Below are positions 34,711 through 42,675 of a stretch of DNA of 64,000 nt, piece by piece. Below the pieces are notes generated by a model. That model made no database searches. It was given only the letters and a program-made list of their open reading frames with translations, and had not been told where the DNA came from. A program made the translations under genes and the position numbers. The DNA comes from Streptomyces kronopolitis (GTDB taxonomy: Bacteria > Actinomycetota > Actinomycetes > Streptomycetales > Streptomycetaceae), in the NCBI RefSeq assembly GCF_014646275.1, contig NZ_BMND01000005.1, positions 236,376 through 300,375 of the forward strand. The letters run 5' to 3'. Positions within the stretch are counted from its first letter, which is position 1, and every line of letters starts with the position of its first letter.

Positions 34711-34777
34711 TAACGCACAATCATTGCCTTTAGGCTTCCGTGCACCTAGACTCACTAACGCGAAGCATTCGCCTTAG
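34711..34777 (+). promoter_or_regulatory. promoter with two related operator-like sequences for MBL-fold gene
   Basis: TTGCCT (34724-34729), 17 bases, TAGACT (34747-34752) make a strong promoter. Two related sequences flank it: TAACGCacaatCATTgCCTTtAG (34711-34733, over the -35) and CTAACGCGAAGCATTCGCCT (34755-34774, continuing TAG, over the start point). The second is a near-perfect inverted repeat, 9 of 10 arm bases pairing. This suggests a repressor binding at both sites. Confidence 0.55.
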
Positions 34778-34865
34778 TCGCCGCGGGCAAGCGCGGCGTC
34801 CCGCTGCCGGCGGACTCCACCGGACAGCACCCCGCACACCTGACAGCGAAGAGACCCCGAACGAC

Positions 34866-35852
34866 ATGACGGACACGCAGACTCCACCGGCATCCGCCGC
34901 CCCCTCCTGGACCGTGGGCGACGTCACCGTGCACCGCATCGACGAAGTCCTGCTGCCGCCCGCCACCGGCGCCTGGCTGCTGCCCGACGCCACCCCGCAG
35001 GTCACGTCACGGCACGACTGGCTGCGCCCCGACTTCACCGACGACAACGGTGTCCTGCGGATCGCCAGCCACACCTTCGCCTTCCGGACGGGCGGGCTGC
35101 GGGTCCTGGTCGACACCGGCATCGGCAACGGCAAGACCCGCGCCAACCCGGCCTGGCACCAGCTGCGGACCGGCTACCTCGACGACCTCGCCGCCGCCGG
35201 ATTCCCCCCGGACTCCGTCGACCTGGTGCTCCTCACCCATCTGCACACCGACCACGTCGGCTGGAACACCCGCGAGGTGAACGGCTCCTGGGTCCCCACG
35301 TTTCCCCACGCCCGGTACGTCACCTCCCGCGCCGAGCGGGAATTCTGGGCCGGCTACGCCATGGACGCCCCGCGCGCGCAGATGTTCCGGGACTCCGTCA
35401 CGCCCGTCGAGGAGGCCGGGCTGCTCGACACGGTCGACGTCCCGGACGGGGGCGCGGAGATCGCCCCCGGGCTCCGCCTGCTGCCCACCCCCGGGCACAC
35501 CCCCGGCCATGTCGCCGTCGAACTCAGCAGCGCGGGCGCGACGGCGCTGATCACCGGCGACTGCGTCCACCACCCCGTGCAGTTCGCCCACCCCGCGATC
35601 GGCTCCTGCGTCGACATCGACCCCGAACGGTCCGAGGCCTCACGCCGCCGCCTGCTCGGCTCGCTCGCCGACACGGACACCCTGCTGCTGGGCACCCACT
35701 TCCCCCCGCCCACGGCGGGCCGGGTGATCACCGAAGGAGACGCCTACCGGCTGCTGCCGGTCCCCGCCTCCGCCTCCGACCCGGCCCCAGCCCCTGCCGC
35801 TCGACCGTCCCGCCGGCCTCAGCCGGACGACGGGCCCTCGGCATCGCCGTAG
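34866..35852 (+). CDS. MBL-fold metallo-hydrolase
   Basis: A 328-residue metallo-beta-lactamase-fold enzyme with LLTHLHTDHVGWN (the H-x-H-x-D-H zinc motif), TPGHTPGHVAVEL, ALITGDCVHHPVQF and a final LLLGTHFPPP, all zinc ligands in place. This arrangement resembles quorum-quenching lactonases and aryl-hydrolases, but the substrate is not predictable. The ATG at 34866 lies after a long leader; the first 15 residues and the last 35 (Pro/Ala-rich) are disordered. Its 3' end overlaps the convergent permease gene by 34 bases. Confidence 0.85.
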   Translation: MTDTQTPPASAAPSWTVGDVTVHRIDEVLLPPATGAWLLPDATPQVTSRHDWLRPDFTDDNGVLRIASHTFAFRTGGLRVLVDTGIGNGKTRANPAWHQLRTGYLDDLAAAGFPPDSVDLVLLTHLHTDHVGWNTREVNGSWVPTFPHARYVTSRAEREFWAGYAMDAPRAQMFRDSVTPVEEAGLLDTVDVPDGGAEIAPGLRLLPTPGHTPGHVAVELSSAGATALITGDCVHHPVQFAHPAIGSCVDIDPERSEASRRRLLGSLADTDTLLLGTHFPPPTAGRVITEGDAYRLLPVPASASDPAPAPAARPSRRPQPDDGPSASP

Positions 35853-37207
35853 GTCGTCGTTCCGCCGCCCAGCAGGGGCTCGTGCCGCCGTCCGGCCGCC
35901 CGGGAGAGCCACCGCAGGCCGTGGTAGCCCGTGAGCACGATGAGGGTGCCGAGCGCGATGCCGTTCAGCTCGAAGGTGTCCGTGAACTTCAGCGAGACCC
36001 CGCCGATGGCGACGATGATGCCCGCGGCGGCCGGGATGAGGTTCAGCGGCACGGTGAAGTCGACCTTGTTCCGCACCCAGATCTGCGCGCCGAGCAGGCC
36101 GATCATGCCGTAGAGGATGACGGTGATGCCGCCGAGCACCCCGCCGGGGATCGCGGCCACCACCGCGCCGAACTTCGGGCACAGGCCGAAGAGCAGCGCG
36201 AAGCCGGCGGCCGCCCAGTAGGCCGCGGTGGAGTAGACGCGGGTCGCGGCCATCACGCCGATGTTCTCGGCGTACGTCGTGGTGGCCGGGCCGCCGACCG
36301 CGGTGGAGAGCACCGTGGCCGTGCCGTCGGCCAGGATGGCCGTGCCCAGCTTGTCGTCCAGGGGGTCGCCGGTCATCTCCCCCACCGCCTTGACGTGCCC
36401 GGCGTTCTCCGCGATCAGCGCGACCAGGACGGGCAGCGCGACGAGGATCGCGGAGGCCGAGAAGTTCGGCGCGTGGAAGGTGGGAGCGCCGATCCAGTCG
36501 GCCTTCACGACGCCGGAGAAGTCAATGCGCCAGTGGTCCGTGAGCTTGCCCGCGCCGTTGACCGAGTGGATCTGCCCCGCCGTCCGGTCGAGGACCCAGG
36601 ACAGCACATAGCCGAAGACCAGCCCCAGGAAGATCGCGATGCGCGACCAGAATCCCCGCAGCACGACGAGCGCGAGGCCGGTGAAGACCATCGTGGCGAG
36701 CGCCACCCACTGGTCCTGCGGCCAGTACGTACGGGCCGTCACCGGCGCCAGGTTGAAGCCGATGAGCATGACCACCGCGCCGGTCACCGTGGGCGGCAGC
36801 ACCGCGTGCACGACCCGCGCCCCGAGGATCTGGACCGCGATCCCGCAGCCGGCCAGGCAGGCGCCCACCACGAGCATCGCGCCCGTCAGGGTGCCCGCGT
36901 CGCCCCCTTGGCCGGCGATCACCGCGGCCACCCCGACGAAGGACAGCGAGGAGCCCAGGTAGCTGGGCACCCGCCCGCGCGTCATCAGCAGGAACAGCAC
37001 GGTCGCCACACCGGACGCCATCAGGGCGAGGTTGGGGTCCAGGCCCATCAGCACCGGCGCCACGAAGCACGCGCCGATCATCGAGACCACGTGCTGGGCG
37101 CCGAGCCCGATCGTCCGGCCCCACGTCAGCCGCTCCCCGGGTTTGACCACCTCGCCCGGCCCCAGGTGCTTGCCGTCCCCGTGCAGCTTCCACCCGAAGC
37201 TCGCCAT
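35819..37207 (-). CDS. nucleobase permease, uracil/xanthine family
   Basis: A 462-residue inner-membrane transporter of the NCS2/SLC23 family with about 14 helices. Motifs: LGAQHVVSMIGACFVAPVLM (the Q-H pair in helix 1), IAENAGHVKAVGEMTG (the Glu of the substrate site), TATVLSTAVGGPATTTYAEN, typical of UraA-like uracil permeases more than xanthine/urate carriers. The ATG at 37207 follows TGGAG. Its promoter and an inverted repeat lie just upstream. It probably salvages uracil or a related base. Confidence 0.87.
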   Translation of the reverse strand: MASFGWKLHGDGKHLGPGEVVKPGERLTWGRTIGLGAQHVVSMIGACFVAPVLMGLDPNLALMASGVATVLFLLMTRGRVPSYLGSSLSFVGVAAVIAGQGGDAGTLTGAMLVVGACLAGCGIAVQILGARVVHAVLPPTVTGAVVMLIGFNLAPVTARTYWPQDQWVALATMVFTGLALVVLRGFWSRIAIFLGLVFGYVLSWVLDRTAGQIHSVNGAGKLTDHWRIDFSGVVKADWIGAPTFHAPNFSASAILVALPVLVALIAENAGHVKAVGEMTGDPLDDKLGTAILADGTATVLSTAVGGPATTTYAENIGVMAATRVYSTAAYWAAAGFALLFGLCPKFGAVVAAIPGGVLGGITVILYGMIGLLGAQIWVRNKVDFTVPLNLIPAAAGIIVAIGGVSLKFTDTFELNGIALGTLIVLTGYHGLRWLSRAAGRRHEPLLGGGTTTYGDAEGPSSG

Positions 37208-37255
37208 GATCACGCTCCATCTCTGCGACGCCCTGCACGTCACAGAGCCGATTGA

Positions 37256-37348
37256 GTAATAGCCGAACACTTCCCCGCGGACAAAACCGGGGGCGGCACC
37301 CCGCCTCCACCCGGCCGCGGACCGCGGGAGCCGCCTTCGGTTTTGTCC
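37256..37348 (-). promoter_or_regulatory. permease promoter with spaced inverted repeat
   Basis: On the minus strand TTGTCC (37284-37279), 17 bases, TATTAC (37261-37256) form the promoter. The sequence ggacaaaaccg (37279-37289) covers the -35 box and has a perfect 11-base inverted partner cggttttgtcc at 37338-37348, 48 bases away. The two could be operator half-sites for looping or for a regulator dimer. Confidence 0.5.
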
Positions 37349-37447
37349 CGCTGCGCCCCACAAGAGGGCGCGCCGTCCGTTACCCCGAACCGGTCAACGG
37401 CCGCCGGGGCCCTGCCCGATCCGTCACCGCGCTGTCACGCTGAGTGG

Positions 37448-38218
37448 ATGACGACGACTCCGCGCCCCGCCCCGCAGCATGACGTCCACCGCCGGTCGGC
37501 CCCGGACCGGGTGCCCGCCGCGAGACCGCCCACCGGCGCGGGAGCCGCGGCGGCCGCGGACCTGGCGCAGGTGCTGGCCCGGATGCGGGCGCTGGCCGCG
37601 GCACTGCCCGACGGGGACGGGGTGGCCGTCTTCAACGGCGTCTATCTGGCCGTCACCGAGGAAGTGGCGGGGCGCATCGGGGACGGCACGTTCCAGGACC
37701 CGTCGGCCGCCGGCGAGCTGGACCGCTGCTTCGCCCGCCGCTACTTCGCCGCGGTGGACGCCGCGACCGCCGGACTGCGGCCGCCGGCCTGCTGGCGTCC
37801 GCTCTTCCAGCTGCGCCGGCACCCGGGGGTACGGCCGCTGCAGTTCGCGCTGGCCGGGATCAACGCCCACATCGGCCACGATCTGGCCCTGGCGGTGCTG
37901 GACACCTGCCGGGTGCTGGACTGCGAACCGGACGCGCTGGAATGCGACTTCGAGCGCGTCGGCGGGGTACTGACCAGCCTGGAGGAGCGGATCCGGGAGC
38001 GGCTGATGCCCGGACCGGACGTACTGGAGGTGGCCGATCCGCTGACCCATCTGATCGGGTCGTGGAGCCTGGACAAGGCCAGGGACGCCGCCTGGGTGGC
38101 GGCCCGCGCGCTGTGGGGCGTCCGCCGGCTGCCGGAGGTCGCCGAGGAACTCACCGAACGCCTCGACGCCGGCGTCGGACTGGTCGGGCGGATGCTGCTG
38201 ACTCCGCTGCCCGGCTGA
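37448..38218 (+). CDS. DUF5995 family protein
   Basis: A 256-residue cytosolic protein of a common actinobacterial family of unknown function. After a disordered Pro/Ala start (about 1-35) comes an alpha-helical domain with GVAVFNGVYLAVTEEVAGRI, PLQFALAGINAHIGHDLALA and DPLTHLIGSWSLDKARDAAW. The conserved N-A-H-I-x-x-D motif hints at a metal or cofactor site, but no enzyme activity is known to me. ATG 37448 has no clear ribosome site and may be leaderless or weakly translated. It stands alone ahead of the F420-type oxidoreductase gene. Confidence 0.78.
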   Translation: MTTTPRPAPQHDVHRRSAPDRVPAARPPTGAGAAAAADLAQVLARMRALAAALPDGDGVAVFNGVYLAVTEEVAGRIGDGTFQDPSAAGELDRCFARRYFAAVDAATAGLRPPACWRPLFQLRRHPGVRPLQFALAGINAHIGHDLALAVLDTCRVLDCEPDALECDFERVGGVLTSLEERIRERLMPGPDVLEVADPLTHLIGSWSLDKARDAAWVAARALWGVRRLPEVAEELTERLDAGVGLVGRMLLTPLPG

Positions 38219-38314
38219 TTCCGGCCACCGCGGCGCCCGCCCTGCCGCCGCCGTCCACGGAACGCCGCCGCGCCGGCGCTACGTTGGCCGGGGGCCGACA
38301 CGAAGGAGCGCACG

Positions 38315-39244
38315 ATGGCCGTTCGACTCGGGCTGGGCCTGCCGCAGATGCGGCAGTACGACCTCGGACGCGATGTGCCCGACGTGGCGCGGGCCGCCGA
38401 GCGGACCGGCTACGAGAGCCTGTGGGTCTTCGAGCGGATCCTCTTCCCCGAGCCCGCCACCCAGGGGCTGTACGGCATCCCGGGCCTCCCCTGGCCCGAC
38501 GCCTACCGCTCGGTGGCCGACCCGCTGGTGACGCTCACCCTGGCCGCGGCCGCCACCGAACGGGCCCGGCTCGGCACCAGCGTCCTCATCGCCCCGCTGC
38601 ACCTCCCCTTCCAACTGGCCCGCGCCCTCGCCTCACTGGACGCGGCCAGCGGCGGCCGGGTGCTCGCGGGCTTCGGCACCGGCTGGTCGCTGGACGAGTA
38701 CGCGGCCGCCGGGGTCGCCCCGTTCGCGCACCGCGGCGCCGTCCTCGACGAACTGCTCGACGTCTGCCACGCGGTGTGGGGCCCGGACCCGGTGGCGTAC
38801 GAGGGGGCGCTGACCACCGTCGCCCCGTCCGTGGTCGGCCCCAAGCCGAAGCGGCCGATCCCGGTCCTGCTGCCCGCGAACAGCGCGCGTGCACGGCGCC
38901 GCCTGGTGGACCGGGCGGACGGCTGGATGCCGCTGGGCACCGGCGCCGAGGCCTTCGCCGCCCAGTGGCGCGAACTGCACGAACTGGCCGCGGAACGGGG
39001 GCGCACGGCGCCGGTGTACACCGTGCTGCGGGTCAACACCCGGATCACCGCCGGACCGTACGACCGCCCGAACCGCCGCGCCTTCCAGGGCAGCGTCGAG
39101 CAGATCGTGGCCGATCTGGCCGCCCACGCCGCGGTGGGCCCGCAGGAGATCCTGCTCGATCTCCAGGGCGACGCCCGGGACGCCGAGGAACTGAAGGACC
39201 GCGCCGCGGAGGTGTACACGGCGGCCCGGGCGGCCGGGATCTAG
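38315..39244 (+). CDS. LLM-class F420-dependent oxidoreductase
   Basis: A 309-residue luciferase-like monooxygenase-fold protein: VRLGLGLPQMRQYDLGRDVP at the start, ERTGYESLWVFERIL, ARLGTSVLIAPLHLPFQLAR and VLAGFGTGWSLDEYAAAGV, which match the actinobacterial F420-binding group more than FMN monooxygenases. Substrate unknown. GAAGGAG precedes the ATG. The stop codon lies inside the inverted repeat that separates it from the convergent oxidase gene. Confidence 0.83.
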   Translation: MAVRLGLGLPQMRQYDLGRDVPDVARAAERTGYESLWVFERILFPEPATQGLYGIPGLPWPDAYRSVADPLVTLTLAAAATERARLGTSVLIAPLHLPFQLARALASLDAASGGRVLAGFGTGWSLDEYAAAGVAPFAHRGAVLDELLDVCHAVWGPDPVAYEGALTTVAPSVVGPKPKRPIPVLLPANSARARRRLVDRADGWMPLGTGAEAFAAQWRELHELAAERGRTAPVYTVLRVNTRITAGPYDRPNRRAFQGSVEQIVADLAAHAAVGPQEILLDLQGDARDAEELKDRAAEVYTAARAAGI

Positions 39245-39298
39245 GGCCTGTGGTTCGGATCAGGCCCTAGATCCCGGCCTGATCCGAACCACAGGCCC
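39233..39298. terminator. overlapping inverted repeats between convergent genes
   Basis: Two perfect inverted repeats interlock. The first pairs 39233-39249 with 39262-39278 (17-base arms beginning gccgggatctag). The second pairs 39244-39266 with 39276-39298 (23-base arms beginning gggcctgtggttcgg). Each stem blocks the other. It lies between the stop of the F420-type gene and that of the amine oxidase gene, so it likely serves as a two-way terminator. Confidence 0.75.
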
Positions 39299-39326
39299 CA
39301 GGGGTACCCGCGTCCTACATCTGGCG

Positions 39327-41027
39327 CTAGTCCTCCGGCAGTTCGACCGGCGCGATCTCGTCGTAGACATCGCCCGGACCCGGGTTCGTCGCGTCCGTGG
39401 TGCCGCCGAAGTGGTGCATCACGCCCCACACCGCGTTGAGCGCGGTCTGCACCGCGCCCTCGGCCCAGCCCGCCGTCCAGGAGATGTCGTCGCCGGCGAG
39501 GAACAGGCCACGCTTGTCCTCGGGGAGCCGGTCCTGCATGAAGTGCGTGAACAGGCGCCGCTGGTAGCGGTAGTGGCCGGGCAGGTTCGCCTTGAAGGCG
39601 CCCATGAAGTAGGGCTCGTTCTCCCAGGAGACGGTGACCGGGTTGCCGATGATGTGCTTGCGGATGTCGACCTTCGGATAGATCTCCGACAGCGACTTCA
39701 GCATGACCTCCATCCGCTCGTTCGCCCCCAGCGGCAGCCACTTGAGGCTGTCGTCGCACCAGGTGTAGGAGAGGCAGATGACGGCGGGCTCGTCCGGGCC
39801 GTTGTCGAGCAGATACGTGCCGCGGGTCATCCGGTCGGTCAGCGTCATCGACATGGTGTCGCGGCCGGTGTCCTCGTCCTTGTCGAGCCAGAACGGCCGG
39901 TCGACGGGCACGAAGAGCTTGCTCGACTCCATGTAGTGGGTGCGCTCCATCGCCGTCCAGTGGTCGATGGGGAACAGCGCGTCGTCGCAGTCGATCTTGC
40001 TCAGCAGCATCCAGGACTGCGCGGTGAAGACGGCGGCCTCGTAGGTGCGGATGTCGCCGTCGGCGTCGGTGACCGTGATGCGGTTGCCGGCCGTGCGGTT
40101 CAGCCGGGTCACCGCGGGCCGCGGGTCGCCCTCGTGCAGCGACGACAGCGAGGTGCCCGGCGCCCAGTGCACGATCTTGGCGGGCTCGCGCTCCCACAGC
40201 CGCAGCGGCAGCTGCTGGCTGCCGCCGACGATGCCGCGGTGGTGGTCGTCGGCCTCGGTGTAGACGACCCGCAGGATCTCCAGGATGGAGTTGGGGAAGT
40301 CGGTGTCCCAGCCGCCGGTGCCGAAGCCGACCTGGCCGAAGATCTCGCGGTGGCGGAAGGACTTGAAGGCCGTCGAGTCGCAGAGGTAGCCGTAGAAGGT
40401 CTGGTTGTCGAGCTTCTCGACGAGGCGGGACCAGATCTCGCGGATGCGCGGGACGTCGCGCTCGCGGATCGCCTGGTTCATGTCGGAGAAGTCCGCGCCC
40501 TCTTCCAGGCAGGCGTTCCAGGCGTCCATGACCTGGTGGTAGACCTCGGGGAGGTCGTCGACCGTGCGCGCGTAGTGGGACTCGCCCTTGAGGTCGACGA
40601 CGGTCGAGGGGGTGTCCGGTGCCAGCGGGTTGGGGAACGGCGTGGTCGTGAGGCCGACCAGGTCGATGTAGTGCTGGAGCGCCGTCGAGGACGGCGGGAA
40701 GCGCATCGCGCCCATCTCGGCGGTCAGGCCGGCCGCCTCGGACGGGGTGCCCTCGAAGCCGACGGTGCGCAGCCGGCCGCCTATTCGGTCGGCCTCGTAG
40801 ACGACGGGCCGCAGCCCCATCTTCATCAGCTCGTAGGCGGTGATGATGCCCGAGAGGCCGCCGCCGATGACCGCGACCTCCTTGCCCAGCTCGGTCGCGG
40901 GGACCTGGCCGAGGCCCGCCGGGTGGGCGAGGAAGTCGTCATAGGCGTACGGGAAGTCCGGGCCGAACATGGTGATCGGGGGCTGGGCATCCGCGTGGTG
41001 GGCGGCGGTGGGCACCGTGGACGTCAT
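39327..41027 (-). CDS. flavin monoamine oxidase / amino-acid 2-monooxygenase-like protein
   Basis: A 566-residue FAD enzyme. It shows the dinucleotide motif VAVIGGGLSGIITAYELMK (about 51-69), YEADRIGGRLRTVGF, AEMGAMRFPPSS and the FAD-closing end RGLFLAGDDISWTAGWAEGA. AMRFPPS plus the long insert resemble L-amino-acid oxidases and tryptophan/phenylalanine 2-monooxygenases. The latter make amides from amino acids, and the upstream gene encodes an amide hydrolase, so a 2-monooxygenase role is plausible. It follows that gene by 124 bases in the same direction, likely one operon. Confidence 0.82.
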   Translation of the reverse strand: MTSTVPTAAHHADAQPPITMFGPDFPYAYDDFLAHPAGLGQVPATELGKEVAVIGGGLSGIITAYELMKMGLRPVVYEADRIGGRLRTVGFEGTPSEAAGLTAEMGAMRFPPSSTALQHYIDLVGLTTTPFPNPLAPDTPSTVVDLKGESHYARTVDDLPEVYHQVMDAWNACLEEGADFSDMNQAIRERDVPRIREIWSRLVEKLDNQTFYGYLCDSTAFKSFRHREIFGQVGFGTGGWDTDFPNSILEILRVVYTEADDHHRGIVGGSQQLPLRLWEREPAKIVHWAPGTSLSSLHEGDPRPAVTRLNRTAGNRITVTDADGDIRTYEAAVFTAQSWMLLSKIDCDDALFPIDHWTAMERTHYMESSKLFVPVDRPFWLDKDEDTGRDTMSMTLTDRMTRGTYLLDNGPDEPAVICLSYTWCDDSLKWLPLGANERMEVMLKSLSEIYPKVDIRKHIIGNPVTVSWENEPYFMGAFKANLPGHYRYQRRLFTHFMQDRLPEDKRGLFLAGDDISWTAGWAEGAVQTALNAVWGVMHHFGGTTDATNPGPGDVYDEIAPVELPED

Positions 41028-41151
41028 CGGCGGCGTACTCCTTGCAGACAGGGCGCAGCAGGCAGGTCGGTGGGGGCCGACGGGACCGGCCTGCGGCAGT
41101 TCAGGCGAGCGTGGGGGAACGAGGGGGTGCGGGGGGGGGAGGCGGGTCGGG

Positions 41152-41967
41152 TCAGGTCAGCGGGCCGTACAACTCCGGCCGCCGGTCGTGCAGATAGGGG
41201 TTGTCCGCCCGGGATTCCTTCAGGAACGCGGGGTCGGCCTCGGCGTGCACCAGCTGCTCGGTGCGGCCGGCGCGGGTGCGTACGACACCGTCGGGGCCGG
41301 CCAGGCAGCTGAGCCCGACGAACTCGAACTCGCCCTCCGTGCCGACCCGGTTGACGTACGCCACGTACATCTGGTTCTCGAAGGCGCGGACCGGGATGAC
41401 GGACTCGGCGACGAACTGGAAGGGGTGCATCTGCGCGGTGGGCACCAGCAGCAGATCGGTGCCGGCCAGCGCATGGGCCCGGACGTTCTCCGGGAACTCC
41501 ACGTCGTAGCAGATCATGACGCCGATGCGGAGGCCGGCCAGGTCGGCCTGGACCACGGCCCGCTCGCCCGGCGTGAACCACTCGCGCTCGAAGCAGCCGA
41601 AGAGATGGGTCTTGCGGTAGTTCGCGAGGCGCTCGCCCGCCGGGCCGATGAGCTGCGCGGAGTTGTAGACGGCGGCGCTGTCCCGCTCGTCGTCCGCGGC
41701 ACGCTCGGGGTAGCCGTAGAGCACCGCGACGCCGTGGGCGGCGGCGATCTCGGCGACGGCCCGGGCGCTGTCGCCGTCGGCGGTCTCGGCGAGGCGGTGG
41801 ACCTCGGCGCCGATGGCGTAGCCGGTCAGGAAGAGCTCCGGGCAGGCCAGCAGTCCGGCGCCGGTCGCGGCCGCCGCGCGGGCCGCGTCGTCGAGGATCC
41901 GCAGGTTGTGCGCGACGTCACCGGGCCGTCCCGAACTCTGGAGCAGGGCGGTGTGCAGCGACGTCAT
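41152..41967 (-). CDS. nitrilase-superfamily carbon-nitrogen hydrolase
   Basis: A 271-residue enzyme with the complete triad of the superfamily: Glu44 in ACPELFLTGY, Lys119 in NYRKTHLFG and Cys153 in VMICYDVEFPE. This is the amidase/carbamoylase type rather than a true nitrilase. Next to the flavin oxidase it would hydrolyse an amide formed from an amino acid, for example indole-3-acetamide or phenylacetamide (inference). The ATG at 41967 follows GAGGGATCCC. It heads the operon; paired GATTCRTTGCGC boxes lie 94-136 bases upstream. Confidence 0.85.
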   Translation of the reverse strand: MTSLHTALLQSSGRPGDVAHNLRILDDAARAAAATGAGLLACPELFLTGYAIGAEVHRLAETADGDSARAVAEIAAAHGVAVLYGYPERAADDERDSAAVYNSAQLIGPAGERLANYRKTHLFGCFEREWFTPGERAVVQADLAGLRIGVMICYDVEFPENVRAHALAGTDLLLVPTAQMHPFQFVAESVIPVRAFENQMYVAYVNRVGTEGEFEFVGLSCLAGPDGVVRTRAGRTEQLVHAEADPAFLKESRADNPYLHDRRPELYGPLT

Positions 41968-42041
41968 GGGATCCCTCGGCGAGGTGGTGCGGGTGGACGC
42001 CTTGACGGTACGGTCCGCCGGTGATCCGGGACAAGGCGCCA

Positions 42042-42103
42042 CCGTTGCGTCCCGCCGAGCGATTCATTGCGCGTTCAAGGGAGTGTGCGGTGATTCGTTG
42101 CGC
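42042..42103. promoter_or_regulatory. paired Lrp-type boxes before the hydrolase-oxidase operon
   Basis: GATTCATTGCGC (42061-42072) and GATTCGTTGCGC (42092-42103) are near-identical direct repeats 31 bases apart, about three helical turns; CCGTTGCGT (42041-42049) is a weaker third copy. The same box occurs twice before the permease-lrp operon, so the adjacent Lrp/AsnC regulator is the likely ligand. Confidence 0.65.
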
Positions 42104-42209
42104 CCGCCGGGGCCGCGGCGGCCGGTCCGCCTCACCCGGACGCGGAAAGCCCCGCCGCGCGGGACCGGAGGTCCGCACGGCGGGGCTCGGCGAGGTCAGG
42201 GGCCCGGGC

Positions 42210-42665
42210 TCAGCCCGGCGCGCCCGAGCCGTAGCGGCGCAGCAGCGGCGAGAGCACCAGCACGGACTTGGTCCGCTCCACGAACGGCTCGCCGGCGATC
42301 CGCTCCAGGACCCGCTCGAAGTGCCGCATGTCGGCGGCGAAGACCTGGACGATGGCGTCCGCCTCACCAGTGACGGTGGAGGCGGACGCCACTTCCGGGT
42401 AGCGCGACAGGCCGCGGTGGATCGCCTCGGGCGAGGTGTTGCGGCGGCAGTAGAGCTCGATGACGCCTTCGGTCTCCCAGCCGAGCGCGGCCGGGTCGAC
42501 GCGCACCGTGAAGCCGGTGATCGCGCCGTCCGCCCGCAGCCGGTCCACCCGGCGCTTGACGGCCGGCGCGGACAGCCCGACCTCCTGGCCGATGTCGGCG
42601 TAGCTGCGGCGGGCGTCCTCGGCGAGGGCGTGGACGATGCGTTCGTCGAGATCGTTCAGTCGCAC
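42210..42665 (-). CDS. Lrp/AsnC-family transcriptional regulator
   Basis: A 151-residue regulator with an N-terminal AsnC-type helix-turn-helix (RLNDLDERIVHALAEDARRS, IGQEVGLSAPAVKRRVDRLR) and a C-terminal RAM ligand domain (about 65-145, SASTVTGEADAIVQVFAADM). Such proteins bind amino acids and act as octamers or dimers. The GTG at 42665 is 10 bases after the permease stop, so it is expressed with the permease. It is the likely reader of the boxes at 42061-42103 and 44349-44389, which would couple amino-acid uptake to breakdown. Confidence 0.88.
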   Translation of the reverse strand: MRLNDLDERIVHALAEDARRSYADIGQEVGLSAPAVKRRVDRLRADGAITGFTVRVDPAALGWETEGVIELYCRRNTSPEAIHRGLSRYPEVASASTVTGEADAIVQVFAADMRHFERVLERIAGEPFVERTKSVLVLSPLLRRYGSGAPG

Positions 42666-42675
42666 TGCGGGTGGA

